Of a stretch of DNA of 64,000 nt, positions 15,131 through 23,162 are shown piece after piece; position 1 is the first letter of the stretch; each line of letters opens with the position of its first letter. Below the pieces are notes generated by a model that ran no database searches, was not told where the DNA came from, and saw only the letters and a list, made by a program, of their open reading frames with translations. The DNA comes from Sphingopyxis sp. GW247-27LB (lineage in GTDB: Bacteria > Pseudomonadota > Alphaproteobacteria > Sphingomonadales > Sphingomonadaceae), in assembly GCF_002277025.1 (NCBI RefSeq), contig NZ_NIWD01000002.1:647075-711074 (forward strand), written 5' to 3'. Position numbers and translations under genes: made by a program.

Positions 15131-15518
15131 GGCCCACTTAAAGTCACCGCATATGAACGTCGTCGGCCGCGCTTGACGCTCTACCCCACGCATTTCAGCC
15201 CCAAATCGTAAGTGGGACCATCCTCGCCCCCGATCCGGCCGCGGGTCCCACTTCCCGCGCCTAGGTGACCCGCGCCATCGCCGCCGCCGCGGGCATCGTC
15301 GGGCCGTGAGAGCCCCGTAAAAGCGCGCTCAGCGCCCTCTCAGACGCTTCTAAGAGGGTCGCACCCGGACTCCGGTTGCTCTTGCCGTAGTGGGCTCTAT
15401 TAGGGTGGTTAATCTAGATATCGGTCCCACTTCCGCGGAGCGCCCCGAATGTGTCGAAACGCCCGATTTTTCGCGGCTTGTCCCGCCAAATCCCACCTAA
15501 TACCGGCCAATCCCGGCA
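15131..15518. repeat. Candidate transposase-binding end sites
   Basis: GGTCCCACTT occurs at 15244-15253 and 15423-15432 and in inverse orientation at 15210-15219. Relatives are GGCCCACTTA at 15131-15140, AATCCCACCT at 15489-15498 and AATCCCGGCA at 15509-15518. On the minus strand they share the core GTGGGAYY, and the outer two are 20 bp apart. Several copies in both orientations close to one end are what Mu-type transposases need at an end. An operator role is the alternative. Confidence 0.55.
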
Positions 15519-15539
15519 CTCCGGTCCCTATTGTCCCCT

Positions 15540-15564
15540 AACACCGCCGAAGGCGGCGTTCTTT
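15540..15564 (+). terminator. Intrinsic terminator-like hairpin at prophage/host junction
   Basis: AACACCGCC-GAA-GGCGGCGTT followed by CTTT: a 9-bp stem with one G-T pair, a 3-nt loop and a short T-run. It could end plus-strand transcription from the repressor-lipoprotein pair or belong to the host sequence next to clcA. Confidence 0.5.
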
Positions 15565-15586
15565 CGTGGGCTCGCACCGCTCGCGC

Positions 15587-15619
15587 ACCCACCCCTAACC
15601 CCTCCCTAAAAGGGAGGGG
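15587..15619. repeat. Palindromic intergenic repeat, hairpin plus G-rich tail family
   Basis: On the minus strand, CCCCTCCC-TTTTA-GGGAGGGG followed by TTAGGGGTGGGT. The same architecture, a short hairpin with a G-rich tail, occurs as inverted pairs at 39819/40302 and 51414/51510. Here a single half-element lies downstream of the ClC channel gene, where it may also act as a terminator. Confidence 0.55.
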
Positions 15620-15675
15620 AATGGCTCAAATCCACCCCAAAGCCGACACCCGTTCGAAAGCGATGCAATCCCCGA

Positions 15676-17442
15676 TTATTGGCCAGCCCCCGGGGCCCTG
15701 AAGCTTGTCCGCGCGGTTTCGGTCTGGCGGTGGCTGTGGCGTGCTTTCAACAGGTCGTGGCGCGACAATATGCCGACCACCCGGCGCGTCGCCGGATCGA
15801 CGATCGGGATGCGCCCCACCCCCGATTCGACGATCAGGTCGGCGACCTGCCCGACCGGCGTCTCGGCATAGGCGACGGGCTGCGCGGCGTCGGAGACGAG
15901 GTCGGCGAGCGTGCGGTCGGCGGGCATATCGGCGACCCGCCAGCCGAGGGCGTCGGTGCGCGACGCGAGGCCGAGCAGCCGTCCGGCGGCGTCGACGACC
16001 GGATAGCTGCGATGGTCGGCCTGCTCGGAGAAGAAACGCAGCGCGTCGCCCGCAGTCATCGTTCCCGGCAGCGTCGCGGGATCCGCGGTCATCAGGTCGC
16101 GCGCCTGCATCAGGTCCATCGGGTCGACGACATACTCCTGACGGATGTGACGGCCGCGGCGCGCGATCTTCTCGGTCAGGATCGAGCGGCGCATGATGAG
16201 AACGCTGACCGCATAGGCGGTGCCCGCGCTCGCGACGGTCAGCGGCAGCGCCTCGAACAGCCCGGTGACTTCGGCGGCGAACAGCGCGCCGGTCAGCGGC
16301 GCGCGCATCGCGCCGCTCAGGATACCCGCCATGCCGACGAGCGCCCAGACGCCCGGATCGCCGAGCCACAGATGTCCCGCGAGCGCGCCAGCCGCGCCGC
16401 CGAGGATCAGCAGCGGCGCCAAAATGCCGCCCGACGTCCCCGACCCCAGCGCGACGAGCCAGACCACCCCCTTGACCAGCAGCAGCGCGAGGACGACGCG
16501 AAGCCCCAGCGATCCGTCGAGCAGCGCCTGGATGCTGCCATAGCCCGCGCCGAGCACATGCGCGTCGATCAGCCCGCCCAGCCCGACGACCACCCCGCCG
16601 ATCGCGGGCCACCACATCCAGTGGACGGGCAGCCGGTGGAACATGTCCTCGATGCGATAGAGCAGCGCCGAAAGCAGCGTCGCCTGCAGCCCCACCGCCA
16701 GGCCCAGCGCACCGGCTGCGGCCAGCGCGGGGCCGATAGCGGGCAGGCCCGCCGCCATCGGGAACATTGGCCCGCTGCCGACCAGCGCCGGCCGGCACGC
16801 CATCGCGACCAGCACCGCCGCGACGACGGGAACGAAGCTGCGCGGCTTCCATTCGAACAGCAGCACCTCGAGCGCCAGCAATATGGCGGCGAGCGGAGTG
16901 CCGAAGATCGCGGTCATCCCCGCGGCGGCGCCCGCGACGAGCAAGGTCTTGCGCTCGGCGGCGCTCAGGCGGAAGCATTGCGCGAACAAGGACCCGATCG
17001 CACCGCCGGTCATGATGATCGGCCCCTCGGCGCCGAAAGGCCCGCCGCTGCCGATCGAGATCGCCGACGAGATCGGCTTCAGGATCGCGACCTTGGGCGA
17101 CAGGCGGCTCTGGCCGTAGAGGATCGCTTCGATCGCCTCGGGGATGCCGTGACCGCGGATCTTGTCCGATCCGAAGCGCGCCATCAGCCCGACGATCAGG
17201 CTGCCGACGACGGGGATCGCAACGACCAGCAGCCCCACCGACGCATCGGTGATCGCGGCGTGATCGGTCGAGAAACGCCCGAACCAGAAAATGTTGGTCG
17301 CGAGCGCGATCAGCTTCAGCAGCACCCACGCCCCGATCGCGCCGCCCGCGCCGACGACGAGCGCCATTGCGGCGAGCAGCAGCATGCGCTTGTCGGCGCT
17401 ATGGTCGGCCAGCTTGGGGAGGGCGGCAGATTGGGAGGACAC
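15676..17442 (-). CDS. ClC-family chloride channel/antiporter with C-terminal CBS pair
   Basis: 588 aa. Ten or more membrane helices fill residues 18-430. Signatures: GHGIPEA at about 98-104, GSGGPFGAEGP at 131-141 with Glu139 as the gating glutamate, and GSGTSGGILAPLLILGGAAGA in the second half. Two CBS domains follow (about 445-560; DLMTADPATLPG and VGRIPIVDPATRRVVGILSR), which usually bind adenine nucleotides and regulate gating. It moves chloride across the inner membrane. A MarR regulator is divergent, with a palindrome in the shared 86-bp promoter gap. Confidence 0.9.
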   Translation of the reverse strand: MSSQSAALPKLADHSADKRMLLLAAMALVVGAGGAIGAWVLLKLIALATNIFWFGRFSTDHAAITDASVGLLVVAIPVVGSLIVGLMARFGSDKIRGHGIPEAIEAILYGQSRLSPKVAILKPISSAISIGSGGPFGAEGPIIMTGGAIGSLFAQCFRLSAAERKTLLVAGAAAGMTAIFGTPLAAILLALEVLLFEWKPRSFVPVVAAVLVAMACRPALVGSGPMFPMAAGLPAIGPALAAAGALGLAVGLQATLLSALLYRIEDMFHRLPVHWMWWPAIGGVVVGLGGLIDAHVLGAGYGSIQALLDGSLGLRVVLALLLVKGVVWLVALGSGTSGGILAPLLILGGAAGALAGHLWLGDPGVWALVGMAGILSGAMRAPLTGALFAAEVTGLFEALPLTVASAGTAYAVSVLIMRRSILTEKIARRGRHIRQEYVVDPMDLMQARDLMTADPATLPGTMTAGDALRFFSEQADHRSYPVVDAAGRLLGLASRTDALGWRVADMPADRTLADLVSDAAQPVAYAETPVGQVADLIVESGVGRIPIVDPATRRVVGILSRHDLLKARHSHRQTETARTSFRAPGAGQ

Positions 17443-17482
17443 GGGGCGTTTCCGATGGTGGTTGAACAGGCGCCCGCGCCCA

Positions 17483-17501
17483 TATATCGCAATACGATAT
17501 A
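17483..17501. promoter_or_regulatory. Palindromic operator between ClC channel gene and marR-type gene
   Basis: TATATCG-CAATA-CGATATA: 7-bp perfect half-sites around a 5-bp spacer in the 86-bp divergent promoter region. Size and position fit a MarR dimer site controlling both genes. Confidence 0.6.
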
Positions 17502-17528
17502 ATTCAACCGCGGGACTTATCTTTCATC

Positions 17529-17954
17529 ATGGGACTGCCGATGCCCGAAACCGCCGACGAACTGACCGACACCGACTATGCCGCGCTGTCAGATTTCCGC
17601 CACGCGCTGCGCCAGTTTCACGCCTTCAGCGAAGCGCGAGCCGCCGAGGAGGGGTTGACCCCGCAGCAGCATCAGGCGCTGCTGGCGATCCGCGGCGCGG
17701 CGCCCGAGGCGCCGACGATCGGCACCGTCGCGCAGCGGCTGATGCTGAAACCGCACAGCGCGAGCGGCCTGATCGACCGGCTCGAACTTCTCGGGCTGAT
17801 CCGGCGCGAAGTGGCGGCGGACGACCGCCGGCGCGCGACGCTGCGCCTTACCGACAAGGCGCATGCGGTGCTGCGGTCGCTGTCGGCGGCGCACCGCGAC
17901 GAAATCCGCCGCCTGCGCCCGGCGCTCGAGGAGATGCTGCGCCATATCGGCTGA
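17529..17954 (+). CDS. MarR-family transcription regulator
   Basis: 141 aa. Winged-helix fold: LTPQQHQALLAIRG, then TIGTVAQRLMLKPHSASGLIDRL (recognition helix, about residues 60-82) and the wing REVAADDRRRATLRLT, the classic MarR DxRR pattern. N- and C-terminal helices make the dimer interface. It is divergent to the ClC channel gene and probably represses that gene and itself through the palindrome at 17483. The second ATG (17541) is also possible as a start. The ligand is unknown. Confidence 0.88.
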   Translation: MGLPMPETADELTDTDYAALSDFRHALRQFHAFSEARAAEEGLTPQQHQALLAIRGAAPEAPTIGTVAQRLMLKPHSASGLIDRLELLGLIRREVAADDRRRATLRLTDKAHAVLRSLSAAHRDEIRRLRPALEEMLRHIG

Positions 17955-17968
17955 GCGGCGTGAAGCCG

Positions 17969-18619
17969 CTATGCCGCGTCGCGCACCGTCCGTCGTTCCG
18001 CCGCCACGCTCGCCAGTTCGCCGCGCGCCTGCCGAACGATCTGCCACCCGCCGCTGAGTCCCAGAGCTGCGAGGATGACGGCGACGATGATATCGGGCCA
18101 GGCGGTGCCGGTGCCGAACACGCCCAGCGCCGCGGCGACCACGGCGATATTGCCGATCGCGTCGTTGCGCGAGCAGATCCAGACCGAGCGGCGGTTGGCG
18201 TCGCCGTCGCGGTGCCGCCAGAGCATGATCGCGCAGGCGATGTTCGCGACAAGCGCGAGGACGCCGATCGCGCCCATCGTCTCGGCGTGGGGCAGCGTGC
18301 CGGCGAGCGCCATCCATAGCGTGCTGCCGAGCACCCAAAGGCCCAGAAGGAACAGCGACGCGCCCTTGAACCACGCCGCCCGCGCGCGCCATTGCAGCGC
18401 GAGCCCCGCGACGCCGAGGCTGATCGCATAATTGGCGCTGTCGCCCAGGAAATCGAGCGCGTCGGCCTGAAGCGCCGCCGACTGCGCGGCCACGCCGCCC
18501 GCGATCTCGACCACGAACATGGCGGCGTTGATGGTCAGCGCGATCCACAGCACCCGCCGCCATGCCTTGTCGTCGGTGGGCGGGGCCGTTTCGCTCCCGC
18601 CGCAGCATCCGCCAGCCAT
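17969..18619 (-). CDS. Cation diffusion facilitator (CDF)-type metal transporter, short form
   Basis: 216 aa with about six membrane helices and an N-terminal MAGGCCGGSE that could bind metal. CDF signature motifs are visible: ADALDFLGDSANY in helix 2 (metal-site Asp residues) and SRNDAIGNIAVVAAALG in helix 5. Most CDF proteins have a cytoplasmic C-terminal domain of about 90 residues; it is absent here, so this is the short type. It would export a divalent metal such as Zn or Co. It is convergent with the marR-type gene. Confidence 0.85.
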   Translation of the reverse strand: MAGGCCGGSETAPPTDDKAWRRVLWIALTINAAMFVVEIAGGVAAQSAALQADALDFLGDSANYAISLGVAGLALQWRARAAWFKGASLFLLGLWVLGSTLWMALAGTLPHAETMGAIGVLALVANIACAIMLWRHRDGDANRRSVWICSRNDAIGNIAVVAAALGVFGTGTAWPDIIVAVILAALGLSGGWQIVRQARGELASVAAERRTVRDAA

Positions 18620-18751
18620 ATCGCTTCCTCGATTCGCCCATCCGGCATCCCAATGGACCGCGTCGCGGCCACCGGGTCAAGGGTGGTATCGGTCGCAACA
18701 AAATGACAAGACGGGGTGCAAAAGCGTCGCGGCCCCCGCTATAGCTGCGCA

Positions 18752-19960
18752 ATGACCAGCCCCACCGCCACCGAAGCCGCGACGCTCGAACGCGCCGCCG
18801 ACGCGCCGATGCTGGCGCAGGTCGAGCGCTGGGCGGCGGTGAACAGCGGCACCGGCAATCTTTCGGGACTGAAGACGGTCGCGGGCCTGCTCGCCGATGC
18901 CTTTGCTGCTCTGCCGGGCGAGGTCCGGCTCGTCGCGCCCGCGCCGGTCGAGAGCGTCGATGCGGCCGGGACGGTGCGGACGATCGAGCGCGGCGACCAT
19001 CTCCATGTCCGCGTTCGTCCCGAAGCGCCGGTGCAATTGCTTCTGACCGGCCATATGGACACGGTGTTCGCCGCCGACCATCCGTTCCAGTCGCTCCGCT
19101 GGCTTGAGGATGGTGTCCTCAATGGTCCCGGAACCGCCGACATGAAGGGCGGGCTCGCGGTGATCCTCGCGGCGCTGTCGGCGCTCGAAACCTCGCCGCT
19201 CGCGAACCGCATCGGCTATGACGTGATGATCAACAGCGACGAGGAAACCGGAAGCCACGCCTCGGCCGGGCTGATCGCGGACCTTGCCGCGGGCAAGACC
19301 GCGGCGCTGACTTACGAACCCGCGCTGCCCGATGGCACGCTCGCGGGCGCGCGGCCGGGAAGCGGCAACTTCAGCATCCGGATTCACGGCCGCTCGGCCC
19401 ACGCCGGCCGCAACCCCGAAGAGGGGCGCAACGCCCTCGTCGCCGCCGCCGATCTGGCGCTGCGGCTGAATGCGCTCAAATCCCTGGAATTAAAGGTCAA
19501 TCCGGCGAAGATCGACGGCGGCGGACCCAATAATGTGGTGCCCGACCAGGCGATTTTGCGCGTCAACCTGCGCCCCGCGACCCCCGAGGCGATGGCGGCC
19601 GCCGAAGCCGCGCTCCGCGACACGATCGCCAACATCGAGCGCGACCATGACGTGCATTGCCACCTTCATGGCGGCTTCAACCGCCCGCCCAAGCCGCTCG
19701 ACGCCGCCGCAACGCGCCTCTTCGAGCTGGTGCGTGAATGCGGCGGGGCGCTGGGAATCGACATCGCATGGAAAGCGACCGGCGGCGTGTGCGACGGCAA
19801 CAATATCGCCGCCTGCGGCATTCCGGTCGTCGACACCATGGGCCCACGCGGCGGCGCCATTCACAGTTCGGACGAATTTCTGATTACCGGCAGCCTTGCC
19901 GAACGGGCGCGATTGTCGGCGCTTGTCCTGACGAGAATAGCAGAACGGGGGACCGTGTGA
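18752..19960 (+). CDS. M20-family metallopeptidase/amidohydrolase of the arginine succinyltransferase operon
   Basis: 402 aa. Metal-binding and catalytic motifs of the M20/carboxypeptidase G2 family: LLTGHMDTVF (His/Asp), NGPGTADMKGG (bridging Asp), NSDEETGSHA (general-base Glu) and a C-terminal HSSDEF. A dimerisation lid domain lies at about residues 210-320 (IRIHGRSAHAGRNPEEGRNA). It overlaps astA by GTGA. The succinyltransferase pathway normally ends with AstE, an M14 desuccinylase not seen here. An M20 enzyme that splits N-acyl-glutamate could fill that step; this is inference. Confidence 0.88.
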   Translation: MTSPTATEAATLERAADAPMLAQVERWAAVNSGTGNLSGLKTVAGLLADAFAALPGEVRLVAPAPVESVDAAGTVRTIERGDHLHVRVRPEAPVQLLLTGHMDTVFAADHPFQSLRWLEDGVLNGPGTADMKGGLAVILAALSALETSPLANRIGYDVMINSDEETGSHASAGLIADLAAGKTAALTYEPALPDGTLAGARPGSGNFSIRIHGRSAHAGRNPEEGRNALVAAADLALRLNALKSLELKVNPAKIDGGGPNNVVPDQAILRVNLRPATPEAMAAAEAALRDTIANIERDHDVHCHLHGGFNRPPKPLDAAATRLFELVRECGGALGIDIAWKATGGVCDGNNIAACGIPVVDTMGPRGGAIHSSDEFLITGSLAERARLSALVLTRIAERGTV

Positions 19961-20958
19961 ATTATGTGATCCGGGCAGCCAAGCCGGGCGATTTGCAAAG
20001 CATTTACGAGATGGCGAAGCTGACGGGCGGCGGCTTCACCAATCTGCCCCCCGACAAAAAGGCGCTGCGCGCCAAGCTCGAGCGCGCGGAGGCGAGCCTC
20101 GCCTGCGACAAGGAATATCCGTCGGACGAGCTCTATCTGCTCGTGCTCGAAGACACCGACAGCGGAGAGGTGCGCGGCACCTGCCAGATTTTCGGGCAGG
20201 TCGGTCAGCGCTGGCCCTTCTATTCCTACCGTATCGGCACCGACAGCAAGCATAGCGAACAGCTCGGCCGCACCTTTCACGCGCAGATCCTGATGCTCAG
20301 CAACGACCTCAACGGATCGAGCGAGGTCGGCGGACTGTTCCTGCACCCCGCGGCGCGCGCCGGCGGGCTCGGGCTGCTGCTCGCGCGCTCGCGCTATCTG
20401 TTCATCGCGCGTCACCGCGCACGCTTCGGCGACCGCGTTCTCGCCGAGCTGCGCGGCGTCATCGACGAGGCGGGCGGATCGCCCTTCTGGGACGGGGTCG
20501 CGGGCAAATTCTTCGGCATGAACTTTCAGGAGGCCGACCAGTTCAACGCGGTGCACGGCAACCAGTTCATCGCCGACCTGATGCCCAAGCACCCCGTCTA
20601 TATCGCGATGCTGCCCGAAAGCGCGCGTGCGGTGATCGGCGTCCCGCACCCGAGCGGGCGCGCGGCGATGCGGATGCTGGAGAATGAGGGCTTCGCCTTC
20701 GAAAATTATGTCGACATCTTCGACGGCGGCCCGACGATGACCGCGCGCACCGATCAGGTCGCGAGCGTGCGCGACGCGAAGCATGTCGAGGTCGCCGGGA
20801 TCGGCGACGGCGGCGAGGATGCGCTGATCGCCGCGGGCCGGCTCGCCGATTTCCGTTGCTGCTTCGGACAGGTCGGGGGCGACGGCACGATCGACGCCGC
20901 GAGCGCCGGCCTGCTGGGCGTCGGACAGGGCGACGCGATCAGCTGGATCGGGCGCTGA
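19957..20958 (+). CDS. astA: Arginine N-succinyltransferase
   Basis: 333 aa with a GTG start overlapping the M20 gene (GTGA). It matches the AstA/AruF family throughout: YVIRAAKPGDLQSIYEMAKL at the N-terminus, GGGFTNLPPDK, SSEVGGLFLHPAARAGGLG (acyl-CoA loop), GSPFWDGVAGKFFGM and a C-terminal FRCCFGQV. It transfers succinate from succinyl-CoA to arginine, the first step of the ammonia-producing AST pathway in the cytoplasm. astB follows after one base. Confidence 0.95.
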   Translation: MNYVIRAAKPGDLQSIYEMAKLTGGGFTNLPPDKKALRAKLERAEASLACDKEYPSDELYLLVLEDTDSGEVRGTCQIFGQVGQRWPFYSYRIGTDSKHSEQLGRTFHAQILMLSNDLNGSSEVGGLFLHPAARAGGLGLLLARSRYLFIARHRARFGDRVLAELRGVIDEAGGSPFWDGVAGKFFGMNFQEADQFNAVHGNQFIADLMPKHPVYIAMLPESARAVIGVPHPSGRAAMRMLENEGFAFENYVDIFDGGPTMTARTDQVASVRDAKHVEVAGIGDGGEDALIAAGRLADFRCCFGQVGGDGTIDAASAGLLGVGQGDAISWIGR

Positions 20959-20959
20959 C

Positions 20960-22210
20960 ATGCTCACCGAAATCAATTTCGACGGAATCATCGGCCCGAC
21001 GCACAATTATGCGGGGCTGAGCCGCGGCAATATCGCCTCCGCGAGCCACGCCGGCAACCTGTCGCAGCCGCGCGCCGCGGCGCTCCAGGGCCTCGAGAAG
21101 ATACGCCACAATCTGACGCTCGGCCTGCCGCAGGGTTTCTTCATGCCGCTCGACCGCCCCGATGCGGCTTGGCTCGAAGCCTTGGGAACGACCCTCGACG
21201 CCGCCGAGCCGCATCTGCGCGCGCAGGCCTGGTCGGCCTCGTCGATGTGGGCCGCCAACGCCGCGACCGTCTCGCCCGCCCCCGACAGCGGCGACGGCAA
21301 ATGCCATCTGACCGTCGCCAACCTCGTCACCATGCCGCACCGCAGCCACGAATGGCAGGGTACGCTCGCGCAGCTTCGCCTTGCCTTCGCCGATCCCGCT
21401 TTCGCGGTGCACGGTCCCGTTCCCGCCCCCTTCGGCGACGAAGGCGCGGCGAACCATATGCGGCTATGCGCCGGGCACGATACGCCGGGGGTCGAGATCT
21501 TCGTCTATGGCGTCGGCGGTGGCCGCTTCCCGGCGCGCCAGCATCTCGACGCGTCGAAGGCGATCGCGCGGCGCCACCGGCTCGACCCCAGGCGCACGCT
21601 GTTCCTGCGCCAGTCGGACGTAGCGATTCAGGGCGGGGCGTTTCACAACGATGTCGTCGCGGTCGCCAACGAACATGTGCTTTTCACCCACGAAGCCGCC
21701 TTCCACGACCGCGCCGCGGCACACGCCGAGATCCGCGCCGCCTTTCCCGAGGTCGAGATCGTCGAGGTGCCCGCCGACGCGGTGAGCCTGGCGGAAGCGA
21801 TCAAATCCTATCTGTTCAACGCCCAGCTCGTCAGCCTGCCCGACGGCGGGGGCATGGGGTTGGTATTGCCGACCGAAGCCAGGGAAACGCCCGCGGTGTG
21901 GAATTGGCTCGAAGCGCACGTCACGGGCAACGGCCCGATCCGGAAACTTTTCCCGGTCGACGTCCGCCAGTCGATGGCGAACGGCGGCGGCCCCGCCTGT
22001 CTGCGGTTGCGCGTCGTCGCCGACCCGGCACGTGTCGATCCGCGCTTCCTCGCCGACGACGCGAAGCTCGACCGGATCACCGCGGTGGTGGAGAAGCACT
22101 GGCCCGAGGCGATCGCGCCCGGCGATCTGGCTTCGGCAGCGCTTGCAGCCGATGTGCGCCGCGCGCGCGAGGCATTGCTGGAAGCCGTCGGGTTGTCGAT
22201 CCTGCTGTGA
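20960..22210 (+). CDS. astB: N-succinylarginine dihydrolase
   Basis: 416 aa. N-terminal EINFDGIIGPTHNYAGLS and the following LPQGFFMPLDRPD are AstB hallmarks. Catalytic residues are expected from the conserved GGAFHNDVVAVANEH (His), a central Glu and the C-terminal NGGGPACLRLRV (nucleophilic Cys). It hydrolyses N2-succinylarginine to N2-succinylornithine, two ammonia and CO2. It directly follows astA in the same operon. The later genes astC, astD and astE are not in the window. Confidence 0.95.
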   Translation: MLTEINFDGIIGPTHNYAGLSRGNIASASHAGNLSQPRAAALQGLEKIRHNLTLGLPQGFFMPLDRPDAAWLEALGTTLDAAEPHLRAQAWSASSMWAANAATVSPAPDSGDGKCHLTVANLVTMPHRSHEWQGTLAQLRLAFADPAFAVHGPVPAPFGDEGAANHMRLCAGHDTPGVEIFVYGVGGGRFPARQHLDASKAIARRHRLDPRRTLFLRQSDVAIQGGAFHNDVVAVANEHVLFTHEAAFHDRAAAHAEIRAAFPEVEIVEVPADAVSLAEAIKSYLFNAQLVSLPDGGGMGLVLPTEARETPAVWNWLEAHVTGNGPIRKLFPVDVRQSMANGGGPACLRLRVVADPARVDPRFLADDAKLDRITAVVEKHWPEAIAPGDLASAALAADVRRAREALLEAVGLSILL

Positions 22211-22294
22211 CGCGCGTTTTCGACCGGACAGGCCGCGTCATCTCATAGAGGGAAATGGCAACTTTCCGCCCCGAAGATGCCATTCACCCGCCAA

Positions 22295-23059
22295 TCAATC
22301 CACCAGCGCCACCGCCCGGATCCAGCCGGCGCTGGCGCGTTCGATCTTCACCGGGAAGCAACTCAGCGTCCAGCCGGTCGCGGGCAGTGCGGCGAGGTTC
22401 GTCAGCTTCTCGATCTGGTAATAGGGCTTGATGCGCCCCGCCTTATGTCCCTCCCAGATGATCGAGGGATCGCGCGTTTCGGCCCAGCGCTTCGCGGTGT
22501 GGCTGAACGGCGCATCCCAGCTCCACGCGTCGGTGCCGACGACCTGGACGCCGCGCGTCGTCAGGTAAAGCGTCGCTTCGGCGCCCATGCCGCAGCCCTG
22601 GTCGGTGAAATTGTCGGTGCCGTAGACCGCGCCCGACTGGACGAGGACGATGTCGAAGGGCTGGAGCGCATGCCCGATGCGGGCGAGTTCGACCTCGACC
22701 TCGTCGGCGCCGATGACATGGCCCGCGGGCCGGTCGGAGAAATCGAGCTTCACGCCGGGGCGGAAGAAGAGGTCGAGCGGCGCCTCGTCGATGCTCGGCG
22801 CCGCGCTCGCGCCGCTGTCGGTCGTCGAATGAAAATGCCACGGCGCGTCCATATGGGTGCCGTTATGGGTCGAGAGGGTGACACTCTCGACCGCCCAGCC
22901 TTCGCCGTCGGGAAGGTCGTCCCTGGTCAGGCCGGGGAAGAACATCGCGATCTGTTCCCACGTATTTTCGTGGGTCATGTAGGTGATCTGCGGGCGCATC
23001 ACCGGCGGGTCGGACACGACATGATTGGTGATCGGGATCGAGAGGTCGATGAACTGCAT
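22295..23059 (-). CDS. Cyclase/kynurenine formamidase-like metal hydrolase
   Basis: 254 aa from the ATG at 23059. It carries the family signature STHNGTHMDAPWHF (about residues 82-95), the metal-binding HxGTHxDxPxH motif of the cyclase/formamidase family (PF04199). PFDIVLVQSGAVYG and GMGAEATLYLTTRGVQVVG are further family segments. The N-terminus MQFIDLSIPITNHV is typical. It may hydrolyse an N-formyl or lactam substrate; no other kynurenine gene is adjacent, so the substrate is open. Divergent to the MFS transporter gene. Confidence 0.85.
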   Translation of the reverse strand: MQFIDLSIPITNHVVSDPPVMRPQITYMTHENTWEQIAMFFPGLTRDDLPDGEGWAVESVTLSTHNGTHMDAPWHFHSTTDSGASAAPSIDEAPLDLFFRPGVKLDFSDRPAGHVIGADEVEVELARIGHALQPFDIVLVQSGAVYGTDNFTDQGCGMGAEATLYLTTRGVQVVGTDAWSWDAPFSHTAKRWAETRDPSIIWEGHKAGRIKPYYQIEKLTNLAALPATGWTLSCFPVKIERASAGWIRAVALVD

Positions 23060-23162
23060 GACCCCAGTCTGCCACCGGAACGCCGTCGCGCCAAGAAGGC
23101 TTGCGCGAAGGCAGGCCCGAGTTAGAGATGGCGTCAAGCCCGCAAAGGGCAGGGGAGAGTGT

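Larger units (their letters stand above)
1..15518 (-). mobile_element. Mu-like transposable prophage, early and lysis part (left side cut by window)
   Basis: Transposase (DDE, MuA type), MuB ATPase, Ner-like and c-like regulators, GemA, Mor, lysozyme and Rz/Rz1 occur in Mu-like order, transcribed leftward from a divergent control region at 14138-14255. The right boundary is inferred. Clustered GTGGGAYY-type repeats stop near 15518, where the top strand reads CCCGGCA, so the element would begin 5'-TG on the opposite strand, as Mu-type elements do. Host clcA starts shortly beyond. An alternative end at 15543 is possible. Head and tail genes must lie to the left of the window. Confidence 0.85.
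15080..15675. other. Non-coding prophage end and host junction
   Basis: No gene is supported in this 596-bp stretch. It holds the repeated GTGGGAYY-type sites (15131-15518), the likely prophage boundary, an intrinsic-terminator-like hairpin (15540-15564) and a host palindromic repeat (15587-15619). A small frame at 14960-15193 on the minus strand lies mostly under the lipoprotein gene and is not convincing. Confidence 0.6.

Noticed and set aside
15679..17502. Long plus-strand frame of 607 codons opposite the ClC channel gene
   Set aside because: Arg/Gln/Asp-rich shadow of the minus-strand gene; no family pattern and no start site.
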